Assembly: GCA_002358975.1 (NCBI GenBank)
Contig: DEPX01000077.1
Coordinates: 280 to 24,417, forward strand
Reading direction: 5' to 3'
Length of the DNA: 24,138 bases
Origin: Micrococcaceae bacterium UBA3381
Lineage (GTDB): Bacteria > Actinomycetota > Actinomycetes > Actinomycetales > Micrococcaceae
Shown here: piece after piece, positions 1 through 9,299 of the stretch
Layout: each line of letters begins with the position of its first letter
How positions within the stretch are numbered: the first letter of the stretch is position 1
Translations under genes and position numbers: made by a program
Notes under the pieces: model-generated
What the model saw: the letters and a program-made list of their open reading frames with translations, nothing else
The model's database searches: none
Told to the model about the DNA's origin: nothing

Positions 1-3000
1 AAAATGGAAGATGTTATTTTTGCTGGCACCACCGGACGTTCAGCACTGGGACGGGCCCAAGTAGAACTCACCATTGACAATGCCGATGGCACCTTGCCCA
101 TCGAATACTCAGAAGTCACCATTAGCAGAACCTTGTTTCGCTCGGGTGGGTCCGAATACCAGATCAACGGTCAAGCTGCACGACTGCTAGATATCCAAGA
201 GCTGCTGTCAGACTCTGGTCTGGGCCGCGAAATGCACGTGATCGTCGGTCAAGGGCAACTGGATAAAATTCTTGAAGCAACTCCAGAAGAACGCCGCGGC
301 TTCATTGAAGAAGCTGCCGGCATTCTAAAACATCGACGCAGAAAAGAACGCTCCGAACGTAAGCTGGAATCAATGCGAGCCAATCTTGATCGCGTTCGAG
401 ATCTCAGCGAAGAAGTACAACGACAGTTAGGGCCATTGTCCAAGCAGGCCGAAACTGCACGAAAAGCCCAGTCCATCCAGCACGATGTCCGTGATGCAAC
501 TGCGCGATTACTCGCCGATGACGTTGTTGCTCAAACCCAACAACTCGAAGAACTTAGTGCCGAAGATCAACAGCTTGAACAGCGCCAACGAGACCTTACC
601 GCACAGCTTGAACACAGCGAAAAAGTATCCGCATCCCTTGCGGACCAGCATGAGCAGATTTCTCAGGCTGCTGCAAGCGCCAGAGACCACTGCTACCAAC
701 TAACAGCTGTAGCTGAGCGGTACAGGTCATTACGGGCGCTTGCCCAAGAACGTTACAAAACTGCCTCACGGCCTCCGGTAGCCTCGTCCGGGCTGACTCC
801 GGATGAAGCCATGAAACAACTGTCTCACGACCAAGATGAGCTGCAGACCAACACGAGGAAACTGGATACGCTAACCGATGCGTTAGAAAAAGCAGAACAA
901 CAACGCAGCACCGCTGAGCGACAAGCACGTATCGCCAATGAAACCTACACCCAATTGGTGCGTGAAGAAGCAGACCAGCAAAAAGCCCTTGCCACCGCCC
1001 AAAACCGTAAACATGCTGCAGAAACTAACCTGAATTCGCTGAACCAGCAATTGGAACGGCTGATGGAAGACGACAGCCATAGTGCAACCTCCACACAAGA
1101 GGCTGAACAAGAGCTTGCCTTACAACATGAAGCCCTCACCACTGCCCAGGCCGAGCTACGCACTGCAACGGAACAACACTCCGCCGCCCGACAGGTGGTA
1201 ACAATACAGCGTGACAAAACTCGCAATGCTGAAGCAACCGTCAACCGCATCAAAGCCGAACTCAGCGCTGCCACTGCCCGAGTAGACGTACTTGAGGAAT
1301 CATTACAACCGGCACCGGGCTCGGCATTGGCTGCCATTGAGAATTTTGGGCCGCAGGATGTGTCTGAAATTTTAGACATCGAAAGTGGGTGGGAAGCGGC
1401 AATTGCTACATTACTTGCCGGCTCGACAGACCGAGCGTGGGTAGCTAGCCGTGAACATGGGGTAGCAGCCATCGAAACCCTTCAGCATCATAATGCAGCC
1501 GATATCCGGCTTTTTATGCCGCAAACGGCAAGCAGTCCCATGCAACCAGATTTAACCTCATTTGTGCGCCCAGCAGCCTCGGTCGTGACACCTCGGGAAC
1601 CCCAGGCCGACGCCTACCAACATCTTCATGCACTGCTAGCGTCTGCCGTGCTGGTGGAAGATCTGGCAACAGCACAATCGCTGGTAGCCGATACGCAGTT
1701 ATGGCAAGACCACCCACAACTGCGGGTTGTCACCCGCCAGGGACATATTTTTACTGCCGCGTGGGCTGATTTTCACGGGAATGGCTCAGTCAGTTCCCTA
1801 GAACGTCGCGCTGAATACGATCAGGCTGTGCAACAACGGGAGCATTTGACAACGGCATTAGAACAAGCTGAAGCAGAATTCATCGAAGTATCGGCTAAAC
1901 TACAAAGTCAGCAACAGAAACTGCAACAGTACGAGTCTGAACTGCAAAGCGTGCGATCGAAAGCCACCACACTGGATGAACGCACTGCACTGCAACAGCG
2001 TAACCTGGACCGGCAGCAGGCCGAGCAAGACCGGCGCCAACAGCAACAAGCTACACTGCGTGAACAGATTAACAGCGCACGTGATGCGTTGACAAAAGCA
2101 CAAGAACGCTACGATGCCACTCAGGCTGCATCCCACCTTGCTGATGAAAACTCTTCTGGCGTGCAGGCAGCGACCGAAGCACAACAGCAGGCAGAACAAG
2201 AGGCAACTGCCGCTCGAGCAGCTGAAACTGAAGCTCGCTTGACTCTACGTACTGCGGAAAATAGTCACCAGCAGGCCGAGCAACGTATCGAACAATCACG
2301 TAGACGTCTATCAGCAGCAAAAATTGCTCAGCAGGAATACCAACGAGCACTGGCTAGACAACAGCACACCCAGGAACGGCTGACCGCTGTACTAAATGCC
2401 ACCGATACGGCGATGCAACGAATACAAACCAGCGTTGAGCGAGCTAATAGCGACTATCAAGACTTAGAAGAACAACGCATCGAGCTCCAGAACAATCTTG
2501 ATACGACTGAACAGAACACAATACAGTCACGTGAGGCTCTAACGAAGGTAAAAGAACAGCTTCATCAGCGTAGCCTGGTGCGGCAGGAACATCAGCTCAA
2601 ACTCGAGCAACTCCACGAACGGTCACTGAATGAACTAGGTTATTCTCATCAGTATCTCGTTACAAACTTCGGACCAAACCAGCCTATCTACTTAGGTGAT
2701 GACGAAGACTTCCAGACAGTTGCCTTCGATCGTAAAGAACAACAACAACGGTTACGCTTGGCAAAGCGAGATCTGAATGCGCTTGGCAAAATTAACCCGC
2801 TGGCACTGGAAGAGTACGCTGCAGTGCAAGAACGTCACGATTACCTCACCCAACAGCTCAGTGACCTAGAAGCATCTCGCAAAACCCTGTTGAACATTAT
2901 TGAAGATGTCGATGCCACGGTGCTAAAAGTTTTTACTGCTGCTTATCAAGACACCGCTGAACAATTTCAGCACGTATTTGCCACGGTTTTTCCTGGGGGA

Positions 3001-3390
3001 GAAGGAAAACTTTCGCTGACAGAGCCCGATAATATGCTCGAAACCGGTATCGAAGTTGAAGCCCGTCCTGCAGGAAAGAAAGTCAAACGCCTGTCCCTAT
3101 TATCAGGTGGGGAACGCTCATTAGCTGCTATTGCGTTGCTGGTATCAATTTTTAAGGCTCGGCCATCGCCGTTCTATGTCATGGATGAAGTGGAAGCGGC
3201 ACTTGATGACACCAACCTGTCGCGGCTGCTTACTATCTTTAAAGAGTTACAAGATGATTCTCAGCTGATCATTATCACCCATCAAAAGCGCACCATGGAA
3301 ATATCCGATGCTCTCTATGGTGTCTCGATGCGTGGCGATGGTGTTTCTCAAGTCATCGGCCAAAAGTTACATCATGTCTCATCTGAGTGA
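1..3390 (+). CDS. smc: Chromosome segregation protein SMC, 5'-truncated by the window edge
   Basis: SMC is the ATPase of the SMC-ScpAB condensin, which compacts and segregates the chromosome. The reading frame is open from base 1 (Lys codon before the first ATG at 4), and the text K-MEDVIFAGT is the usual sequence just after the Walker A region, so about the first 60 residues, including Walker A, lie outside the window. Counting from the ATG at 4, residues ~85-430 and ~600-960 are Gln/Glu/Ala-rich coiled coils, and ~435-590 between them is the hinge. The C-terminal head has the ABC signature LLSGGERS near 1032-1038 and Walker B FYVMDEVEAALDD near 1057. Length is normal once the missing part is added. 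It converges on the MFS gene and overlaps its end by 19 bp. Family assignment is certain; only the 5' end is unknown. Confidence 0.97.
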   Translation, partial: KMEDVIFAGTTGRSALGRAQVELTIDNADGTLPIEYSEVTISRTLFRSGGSEYQINGQAARLLDIQELLSDSGLGREMHVIVGQGQLDKILEATPEERRGFIEEAAGILKHRRRKERSERKLESMRANLDRVRDLSEEVQRQLGPLSKQAETARKAQSIQHDVRDATARLLADDVVAQTQQLEELSAEDQQLEQRQRDLTAQLEHSEKVSASLADQHEQISQAAASARDHCYQLTAVAERYRSLRALAQERYKTASRPPVASSGLTPDEAMKQLSHDQDELQTNTRKLDTLTDALEKAEQQRSTAERQARIANETYTQLVREEADQQKALATAQNRKHAAETNLNSLNQQLERLMEDDSHSATSTQEAEQELALQHEALTTAQAELRTATEQHSAARQVVTIQRDKTRNAEATVNRIKAELSAATARVDVLEESLQPAPGSALAAIENFGPQDVSEILDIESGWEAAIATLLAGSTDRAWVASREHGVAAIETLQHHNAADIRLFMPQTASSPMQPDLTSFVRPAASVVTPREPQADAYQHLHALLASAVLVEDLATAQSLVADTQLWQDHPQLRVVTRQGHIFTAAWADFHGNGSVSSLERRAEYDQAVQQREHLTTALEQAEAEFIEVSAKLQSQQQKLQQYESELQSVRSKATTLDERTALQQRNLDRQQAEQDRRQQQQATLREQINSARDALTKAQERYDATQAASHLADENSSGVQAATEAQQQAEQEATAARAAETEARLTLRTAENSHQQAEQRIEQSRRRLSAAKIAQQEYQRALARQQHTQERLTAVLNATDTAMQRIQTSVERANSDYQDLEEQRIELQNNLDTTEQNTIQSREALTKVKEQLHQRSLVRQEHQLKLEQLHERSLNELGYSHQYLVTNFGPNQPIYLGDDEDFQTVAFDRKEQQQRLRLAKRDLNALGKINPLALEEYAAVQERHDYLTQQLSDLEASRKTLLNIIEDVDATVLKVFTAAYQDTAEQFQHVFATVFPGGEGKLSLTEPDNMLETGIEVEARPAGKKVKRLSLLSGGERSLAAIALLVSIFKARPSPFYVMDEVEAALDDTNLSRLLTIFKELQDDSQLIIITHQKRTMEISDALYGVSMRGDGVSQVIGQKLHHVSSE

Positions 3391-4676
3391 CTATCACGGT
3401 GTTGTGACACGGCCGAAGTTTGTGGGACCTGTCCAGTAGTTCCTGGACCATCAGGATTGACCCGTGCATTAGTTTCGGGCGCAAATAGCCAGAAAACTCC
3501 TGCTGCAGCAAGGATAAGGCCGGTGATCCCAAAACCCCAGGTAAAACCATACGTATCAACAAGCCAACCAATAAATAGTGGACCGGTAATTGCACCGATA
3601 TCTGATGCCATTTGTGCTGAGGACATGACCGTTCCTGCTTTGCGCTCTTGTCCAACCAGATCGGCGATAGCCGCCTGCTGTGGAGCATTGAGCATGCCGG
3701 TGCCAGCTCCGGCGATCAACGAAGCAATAAAAAATAGCCATGGATCTGTCATGAATCCCAGCACCCCGGTGCCCAATGCGGCAACTGCCAGCCCACTTAC
3801 AATGAGTGGTTTTCGACCGAACTTATCGGATAACCGAGATAAAAACGTTACTGCCAGCACATTGCCGATCGCAAAAATTGATAGCGCAACCGCTGCGGTT
3901 TGGGCACCATCCAGAAAGAAACCGGTCCCTGCGAACGCCGACGCGGCAAACAGTGGCATGATCGCATTGCGTACCCCAAAGGTGGCCCAACCATTAGCAA
4001 AAAACGAACCGAGAGCAGCCCGGTAGGAATGCTCTTTGACGGCTTCTCCAAATGTCCACGGTACCCGCTCATCTACCATTTCGTTTCGATCCTTGGGTTT
4101 ACGCCGATGCAAGCCGACATACACCACAAAGGAAGCAATTAACAGTGATCCGCCGTAAATCAGAAACGGTGCACGAGGCCCCAACCCCACCAACAGCCCA
4201 CCAACAAGCGGACCAGAAATATTGCCAACAAGAAAGGCTGAAGCATAAGCTCCCGAGACCCTGCCGCGGATTGCTGGGGGAGACTTCGCAGCTAAAAACG
4301 ACATGGCAGATACCGTAAACAGGGTCGAGCCAAAACCACCCATGCCGCGAAAGATCAACAATTGAGTATATGTCTGGGCGAAAGCCACAAAAAACATGGA
4401 AAGCCCCACGATGGTTACCCCGGTGATATACACCCCGGATTCACCGAATCGTGTGGTGGCACGTCCTGATAGCGGAGCTAATAGGAGTCGTGCCAAACCA
4501 AACATCGACACCACAGCGGAGACCCCAAATGCACCGACACCGAATGATTCAGCATATTGGGGCAAAACGGGAGTAATAATCCCAAACCCGATAGCAATGA
4601 TGAAAGCCGCTGCAATAAGTATACGGATTTCACCGGGGATCTTGAGCTTTTCCAACGACGCAGACATATGGGACAT
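3372..4676 (-). CDS. MFS transporter, DHA1-like drug/proton antiporter type
   Basis: A 434-residue polytopic inner-membrane protein with about 12 hydrophobic segments. Visible MFS landmarks are motif B (LLIFRGMGG, residues 106-114), the antiporter motif C at the end of the fifth segment (GNISGPLVGG, 151-160) and motif A in the loop between the eighth and ninth segments (SRLSDKFGRKP, 280-290). The first-half motif A copy is weak (SGRATTRFGES, 70-80). Motif C points to export of a small molecule in exchange for protons; the substrate cannot be read. No good Shine-Dalgarno precedes ATG 4676, and an in-frame ATG at 4667 (Met4) is an alternative start. The gene is divergent from ftsY (95 bp between starts) and convergent with smc. 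The C-terminal tail is hydrophilic and unremarkable. Confidence 0.9.
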   Translation of the reverse strand: MSHMSASLEKLKIPGEIRILIAAAFIIAIGFGIITPVLPQYAESFGVGAFGVSAVVSMFGLARLLLAPLSGRATTRFGESGVYITGVTIVGLSMFFVAFAQTYTQLLIFRGMGGFGSTLFTVSAMSFLAAKSPPAIRGRVSGAYASAFLVGNISGPLVGGLLVGLGPRAPFLIYGGSLLIASFVVYVGLHRRKPKDRNEMVDERVPWTFGEAVKEHSYRAALGSFFANGWATFGVRNAIMPLFAASAFAGTGFFLDGAQTAAVALSIFAIGNVLAVTFLSRLSDKFGRKPLIVSGLAVAALGTGVLGFMTDPWLFFIASLIAGAGTGMLNAPQQAAIADLVGQERKAGTVMSSAQMASDIGAITGPLFIGWLVDTYGFTWGFGITGLILAAAGVFWLFAPETNARVNPDGPGTTGQVPQTSAVSQHRDSHSDET

Positions 4677-4771
4677 TATCGCACGCCGAAAATAAATTAG
4701 CGTCCTGCTGGCTGTGCTCGTGGCAAAACAAATATCTTGCAGGCATCGAAAAGTGTGCCAAACTATATCCT

Positions 4772-5977
4772 GTGGAACTTCTGATCATTTTTGCTGTACT
4801 TGTACCTGTCCTCGTGGGTGTAGGTTCGGTAGTTGCGCTTGACCGTCCTGTCGAAGAACCCAGAACGATCGAGCTTGAAGCACCGGCACCTGCTCCAGAG
4901 CCTGAGCCTGCAACACTTCCTGTTGAAGAACCCGTTGAGGTCGCAGAGCCTGTTGCTGAGCCTGTACCCGAACCGGAACCAGAACCCGAGCCAGAACCGG
5001 AACCCGAACCGGAGCTTGTTGAAGAACCAGAACCGGTTATTGAAAAACCTGCACCGGCTGCCGGTCGGTTGGCACGGCTTCGTGCACGGCTGGCGAAATC
5101 TAATAATGTTTTCTCCAAGGGGTTGCTTGCCCTATTGGCCCAGGACGACATCGATGAGGATGTCTGGGACGAAATCGAAGAAACGCTACTGATATCTGAC
5201 CTCGGTGCAGATCCCGCGATGGAATTAGTTGACCGTTTGAAAGAACGCGTCACCGTAGAAGGCACCCAAGACACCGAAACGGTACGCGATATGTTACGCG
5301 AAGAACTTATCGCCATGGTGGATCCATCCATGGACCGGCGTTTAGCAGCAACACGCAAAGACGGTAAACCAGCGGTCATGATGGTTGTTGGGGTCAACGG
5401 CGTTGGCAAAACGACCACCGTTGGTAAGCTTGCCCGCGTTCTTATCGCTGAGGACCGTGAGGTCATCCTTGGCGCTGCAGACACCTTCCGTGCTGCCGCA
5501 GCAGAACAGCTGACCACCTGGGGTGAACGTGTTGGAGTCGAAACCGTGCGTTCTGAACAAGAAGGTGCCGACCCGGCCTCGGTAGCATTCTCGGCAGTAG
5601 AAAGCGGTATCGCGCAAGAATCAGATGTAGTTCTCGTCGACACCGCTGGACGTTTGCATTCCAAAGCCAATCTCATGGAAGAACTTGGCAAGGTCAAACG
5701 TGTGACAGAAAAACAAGCCGAGGTCGGCGAAGTACTTCTGGTTATCGATGCCACCACGGGTCAGAATGGTCTGGCGCAAGCCAAAGTATTTACTGAAGCT
5801 GTAGACGTTACCGGCATTGTGCTTACCAAACTAGACGGCACGGCCAAAGGCGGTATCGTGGTGGCTATTCAGCGTCAGCTGGGCGTTCCAGTCAAACTTA
5901 TCGGGTTGGGTGAAGGTCCTGATGACTTGGCACCATTTGAGGCCGAAACCTTCGTGGACGCTCTGCTAGCCAGCTAA
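4772..5977 (+). CDS. ftsY: Signal recognition particle receptor FtsY
   Basis: FtsY is the membrane-side GTPase that docks SRP-bound ribosomes at the Sec translocon. The 401-residue protein starts with a hydrophobic segment (about residues 2-23, LLIIFAVLVPVLVGVG), as is common in actinobacterial FtsY, followed by an acidic Pro/Glu linker (~26-95). The N domain runs from about 97 to 190. The G domain has G1 GVNGVGKTT (207-215), DTFRAAAAEQL (237-247), G3 DTAGR (290-294), G4 TKLDG (352-356) and the closing GLGEGPDDLAPF. The start is GTG with no clear Shine-Dalgarno, but no other in-frame start lies nearby and the membrane segment begins at once. It has no cotranscribed neighbour upstream, since the MFS gene is divergent, and a hairpin follows before ffh. 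Confidence 0.97.
   Translation: MELLIIFAVLVPVLVGVGSVVALDRPVEEPRTIELEAPAPAPEPEPATLPVEEPVEVAEPVAEPVPEPEPEPEPEPEPEPELVEEPEPVIEKPAPAAGRLARLRARLAKSNNVFSKGLLALLAQDDIDEDVWDEIEETLLISDLGADPAMELVDRLKERVTVEGTQDTETVRDMLREELIAMVDPSMDRRLAATRKDGKPAVMMVVGVNGVGKTTTVGKLARVLIAEDREVILGAADTFRAAAAEQLTTWGERVGVETVRSEQEGADPASVAFSAVESGIAQESDVVLVDTAGRLHSKANLMEELGKVKRVTEKQAEVGEVLLVIDATTGQNGLAQAKVFTEAVDVTGIVLTKLDGTAKGGIVVAIQRQLGVPVKLIGLGEGPDDLAPFEAETFVDALLAS
4967..5014 (+). repeat. Hexanucleotide (Pro-Glu)8 repeat inside ftsY
   Basis: Eight tandem CCN-GAR codon pairs encode (Pro-Glu)8 at FtsY residues 66-81. Third positions vary among units, so this is a moderately diverged in-frame 6-bp repeat rather than a fresh slippage tract. 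It lies in the flexible linker between the membrane segment and the N domain, where length changes should be tolerated. Confidence 0.85.
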
Positions 5978-6016
5978 GATGCATTTGCTGCAAGATAAAT
6001 GCCGTGCAGCAGATGT

Positions 6017-6066
6017 GTACCTGGACCCGGACTTGATAAAGTAAGGGGCCAGGTACCATTTTCTAT
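6017..6066 (+). terminator. Hairpin between ftsY and ffh, probable ftsY terminator
   Basis: An 8-bp perfect inverted repeat, GTACCTGG (6017-6024) with CCAGGTAC (6049-6056), extends inward by CCC/GGG (6026-6028 with 6045-6047) across one mismatch. The loop is about 16 nt. A short U-rich stretch (ATTTTCT, 6058-6064) follows, as in an intrinsic terminator, though the loop is long and the tail short. The loop and 3' arm also contain TTGATA (6033) and TACCAT (6054), which could be a weak ffh promoter with a 15-nt spacer. It ends 49 nt before the ffh start. Confidence 0.5.
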
Positions 6067-6114
6067 GCTCGGAACTTCTGATTCGGGCTGAGTCGACAAC
6101 AAGGATTTTATCGC

Positions 6115-7704
6115 GTGTTCAATACTCTGACGGAACGTTTGTCCTCGACCTTTAAGAACCTGCGGGGTAAAGGCAGGCTCACTGAGGCGGATATCGATGC
6201 GACAGCGCGCGAGATTCGCCGTGCTCTTTTGGACGCCGACGTTGCCGTTCCCGCGGTTCGTGAGTTCATCAAACACATCAAAGAGCGCGCTCTCGGGGAA
6301 GAAGTGTCCGAAGCACTGAACCCCGGCCAACAGGTCGTCAAGATCGTGCAGAGCGAGCTGGAAGAAATCCTTGGTGGCGAAACTCGGCAGATTAACCTGG
6401 CTAAAACCCCACCCACGGTGATCATGCTGGTCGGGCTCCAAGGCGCAGGTAAAACCACATTAGCGGGCAAACTGTCCAAACACCTCAAACAAGAAGGCCA
6501 CACACCCATGCTGGTGGCAGCCGACTTGCAGCGCCCCAATGCGGTAAAACAGCTTGAAGTCAATGGCGAACGTGCCGGAGTACCGGTATTTGCCCCACAT
6601 CCGGGTGTCTCTTCAGAACACGAAGACCCCACAGGCGATCCAGTACAAGTTGCCACTGCCGGTTTAGATGAAGCCAAAAAGCGCCAGCATGACATTGTCA
6701 TCATCGACACTGCGGGCCGCTTGGGTGTCGATCAAGAACTCATGCAGCAGGCCTCTGACATCCGTGCGGCTACTAACCCTGACGAAGTGCTTTTTGTCAT
6801 TGACGCCATGATTGGTCAAGATGCGGTAGCAACAGCCCAAGCATTCAATGAAGGTGTTGGGTTTACCGGTGTGGTCCTGTCCAAGATGGATGGTGATGCA
6901 CGCGGTGGTGCAGCGCTATCGGTCAAATACATCACTGGCAAACCCATCATGTTTGCTTCCACAGGTGAAAGCCTCAAAGATTTTGAAGTCTTCCACCCGG
7001 ATCGGATGGCCTCGCGCATCCTCGATATGGGCGATGTTATGTCGCTCATCGAGCAAGCCGAACGAACCATCGATAAGTCTCAAGCTGAGCGTATGGCTCA
7101 GAAATTTGCGGACCAAGAAGACTTCACCCTTGAGGACTTCCTATCGCAAATGCAGCAGCTCAAAAAGATGGGCTCCATGAAAAAGATGCTGATGATGATG
7201 CCCGGCGCTCAGGGGATGCGTCAGCAACTTGATCAATTCGATGACTCCCAGGTAAATCGGATTGAAGCAATCATTCATTCGATGACTCCCTATGAACGCA
7301 ATGTGCCAAAAATTATTAATGGCTCGCGTCGTGCTCGAATTGCAGCCGGTTCCGGTGTGCACGTCTCAGAAGTCAACACCTTGCTGGAGCGTTTCCGCGA
7401 GGCCCAAAAGATGATGAAACGTATGGCAAGCGGGGGAGGCATGCCAGGGATGCCAGGTATGCCCGGGGGCGGTGTTGGTGGCGGGAAACGCAATCAGCGC
7501 AAAGGCAAAGGGAAAGGCAAGAAGAAACAGCAGCGTTTTGGCAACCCAGCTCGGGCAGAAGCTGAAGCTCGTAAAGAGGAAGAACGTCGAGCGAAGAAAG
7601 CTAGTCAAGATCTAGGCTCAGCCTTTGGTGCAGGAGCTGATCCCAAAGAGTTTGACCCATCCCAGCTTAACCTGCCGCAAGGTTTCGACAAGTACCTGAA
7701 ATAG
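6115..7704 (+). CDS. ffh: Signal recognition particle protein Ffh
   Basis: Ffh (SRP54) binds signal sequences and 4.5S RNA and delivers ribosomes to FtsY. The 529-residue protein has the N domain (1-~95), a G domain with G1 GLQGAGKTT (107-115), DLQRP (137-141), DTAGR (198-202) and SKMDG (255-259), and a Met-rich M domain (~325-440) with the RNA-binding SRRARIAAGSG (403-413) and methionine clusters such as MKKMLMMMPG. A Gly/Met stretch and a very basic Lys/Arg tail (~455-505) then lengthen it beyond the usual ~450 residues, a pattern common in actinobacteria. The GTG start at 6115 is chosen because AAGGA (6101-6105) lies 9 nt upstream and the N domain begins at once. Confidence 0.97.
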   Translation: MFNTLTERLSSTFKNLRGKGRLTEADIDATAREIRRALLDADVAVPAVREFIKHIKERALGEEVSEALNPGQQVVKIVQSELEEILGGETRQINLAKTPPTVIMLVGLQGAGKTTLAGKLSKHLKQEGHTPMLVAADLQRPNAVKQLEVNGERAGVPVFAPHPGVSSEHEDPTGDPVQVATAGLDEAKKRQHDIVIIDTAGRLGVDQELMQQASDIRAATNPDEVLFVIDAMIGQDAVATAQAFNEGVGFTGVVLSKMDGDARGGAALSVKYITGKPIMFASTGESLKDFEVFHPDRMASRILDMGDVMSLIEQAERTIDKSQAERMAQKFADQEDFTLEDFLSQMQQLKKMGSMKKMLMMMPGAQGMRQQLDQFDDSQVNRIEAIIHSMTPYERNVPKIINGSRRARIAAGSGVHVSEVNTLLERFREAQKMMKRMASGGGMPGMPGMPGGGVGGGKRNQRKGKGKGKKKQQRFGNPARAEAEARKEEERRAKKASQDLGSAFGAGADPKEFDPSQLNLPQGFDKYLK

Positions 7705-7723
7705 AACTCTTATACTCAGGACT

Positions 7724-7760
7724 GGGACACTAGAGAAAATTAGTTCCATTTAGTGTGCCC
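7724..7760 (+). other. Imperfect hairpin after ffh
   Basis: GGGACACTA (7724-7732) can pair with TAGTGT-G-CCC (7751-7760), giving nine pairs with one bulged G and an 18-nt loop. There is no U-run after it, so it is a poor intrinsic terminator. It may be a weak transcription stop or a leader structure between ffh and the dehydrogenase gene. The rest of 7705-7849 is AT-rich with no gene. Confidence 0.35.
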
Positions 7761-7849
7761 TAACGGCCCCTGAATCCCGAATATTTAAATTCAATACAAA
7801 CGACGCAAACCGTGTGTCGTATCAAGATAATTGGTTTGGAGTAAACCAC

Positions 7850-9106
7850 GTGAAAAATCTCGTTGTCATCGGTCAAGGATATGTTGGCCTGCCCCTGTCA
7901 CGGGCAGCTAGCCATGCCGGCTTTGCAGTGACTGGACTGGAAGTCAATCAAAACATAGTAGACAACCTAAACGCTGGGTCATCACATGTGGAAGACATTC
8001 CAGATAAAGAACTCCAAAGCATGCTAGACAACGGATACCGAGCAACGACAGATAATGCAGTGCTCAAAGAAGCAGATGTGGTTGTTATCTGTGTTCCTAC
8101 TCCGTTGGGTGAGGCTGGACGGCCAGATCTGCAAGCAGTGGAATTCGCAACCGCAGCAGTTGCTGAGCAACTGACTAAAAAAACCCTGGTTGTTCTCGAG
8201 TCGACTACCTATCCTGGCACGACCGAAGAGATCCTTTTGCCTGCACTGGAAGAATCAGGCCGCCGCCTCGACGACGATTTCTATCTGGCGTTCTCACCAG
8301 AGCGTATCGATCCGGGCAACAAAACCTACCGGCTGGAAAATACTCCAAAAGTTGTAGGAGGAGCTTCCGCGGCTTCCGGGAAGTTAGCAGTAGAGTTCTA
8401 TCAGCAGTTCATCGCGGAAGTCGTCCAAGTCAAAGGCACCAAAGAAGCCGAAACGGCCAAGCTATTAGAAAATACGTACCGTCACATCAATATTGGGCTT
8501 GTCAACGAAATGGCAAAATTCAGCCATGAACTCGACATTGATATTTGGGAAGTTATCAGAGCGGCAAAAACCAAACCCTTCGGATTCCAAGCATTCTATC
8601 CGGGCCCCGGGGTTGGTGGTCACTGCATCCCTATTGACCCCAGTTACCTCAACTATTCTGTTCGTAAGACATTAGGCCACCCATTCCGATTTGTGGATCT
8701 TGCCGAAGACATCAATAATTCCATGCCGAACTACGTGGTACAGCGAGTACAAGACCTGCTCAATGAGCACGAGAAATCGCTCAAAGGAGCAGATGTGCTC
8801 ATTTTAGGTGTAAGCTACAAAGCCGACATCGCCGACCAGCGCCATTCGCCAGCCATCCCCGTCGGACAGGGCCTTGCAGCGAAAGGCGCTAACATCTCCT
8901 ATCACGACGCGAACGTGCCTACCTGGCACCTCAACGGTGACGTGTTAGACTCCGTAGCTGATGTTGACACCGCGGTAGAAAACGCAGATATCGTTGTTCT
9001 GTTACAGTCACACCGTGAATATGATTTAGACACTTTCATTGGCAATGCAAAATTGTTTTTCGATACTCGCGGAGCCACCGCCAATGGTGACGCTTATGTC
9101 TTATAA
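7850..9106 (+). CDS. UDP-N-acetyl-hexosamine 6-dehydrogenase (WbpA/WecC-type nucleotide-sugar dehydrogenase)
   Basis: This cytoplasmic enzyme oxidises C6 of a UDP-sugar to the uronic acid with two NAD+. The 418-residue protein has the Rossmann loop GQGYVG (residues 8-13), the SPERIDPGN block and the catalytic cysteine in GVGGHCIPIDP (Cys259). The preceding TKPFGFQAFYPGPG is typical of the UDP-GlcNAc/UDP-ManNAc branch rather than UDP-glucose dehydrogenases, so UDP-GlcNAcA or UDP-ManNAcA is the likely product. GTG 7850 is preferred because TTGGAG sits 8 nt upstream and VKNLVVIG then begins the protein in the usual way; an upstream in-frame GTG at 7814 would add 12 residues but has no Shine-Dalgarno. 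It stands between ffh and rpsP, away from other sugar genes except the cassette from 10106, whose enzymes it may supply. Confidence 0.9.
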   Translation: MKNLVVIGQGYVGLPLSRAASHAGFAVTGLEVNQNIVDNLNAGSSHVEDIPDKELQSMLDNGYRATTDNAVLKEADVVVICVPTPLGEAGRPDLQAVEFATAAVAEQLTKKTLVVLESTTYPGTTEEILLPALEESGRRLDDDFYLAFSPERIDPGNKTYRLENTPKVVGGASAASGKLAVEFYQQFIAEVVQVKGTKEAETAKLLENTYRHINIGLVNEMAKFSHELDIDIWEVIRAAKTKPFGFQAFYPGPGVGGHCIPIDPSYLNYSVRKTLGHPFRFVDLAEDINNSMPNYVVQRVQDLLNEHEKSLKGADVLILGVSYKADIADQRHSPAIPVGQGLAAKGANISYHDANVPTWHLNGDVLDSVADVDTAVENADIVVLLQSHREYDLDTFIGNAKLFFDTRGATANGDAYVL

Positions 9107-9122
9107 AGCTGAACACTAAATA

Positions 9123-9175
9123 CAGTACCGGATTGGATTATGGTGACCGTTTTCTGTAATAATGGTTCGGTACTG
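9123..9175 (+). promoter_or_regulatory. Inverted repeat bracketing a putative rpsP promoter
   Basis: CAGTACCG (9123-9130) and CGGTACTG (9168-9175) form a perfect 8-bp inverted repeat 37 bp apart. Between them lie TTGGAT (9133-9138) and AATAAT (9158-9163), a possible -35/-10 pair with a 19-bp spacer, which would give rpsP a leader of about 125 nt. A second small inverted repeat, GTTCAG (9184-9189) with CTGAAC (9205-9210), lies in that leader. The repeat could be an operator pair, or a long-loop hairpin ending the upstream transcript. Neither promoter nor operator is more than suggested. Confidence 0.35.
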
Positions 9176-9299
9176 ATCCATTGGTTCAGACAACCCTCTA
9201 ATTGCTGAACGATGAGTCCGTCGGTGATGCATCCCTGTCCCTGCCCCCAGGTGCAGCGGAAAGATCACAAATTTATATGAAACAGGAGCAACCACAAAA

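Noticed and set aside
3372..3390. 19-bp tail-to-tail overlap of smc and the MFS gene as a possible frameshift or annotation error
   Set aside because: Both frames are intact with normal family lengths; short convergent overlaps are common and the C-terminal residues of both proteins are variable.
4630..5757. Long open frame on the minus strand across ftsY (375 codons, Ser/Gly/Thr-rich)
   Set aside because: It is the antisense shadow of ftsY; the Gly-Ser repeat is the complement of the Pro-Glu codons, and the plus frame has all FtsY motifs.
6108..6710. 200-codon minus-strand frame over the start of ffh
   Set aside because: Antisense shadow of a certain gene, Ser/Arg/Pro-rich composition typical of such frames, and no ribosome-binding site.
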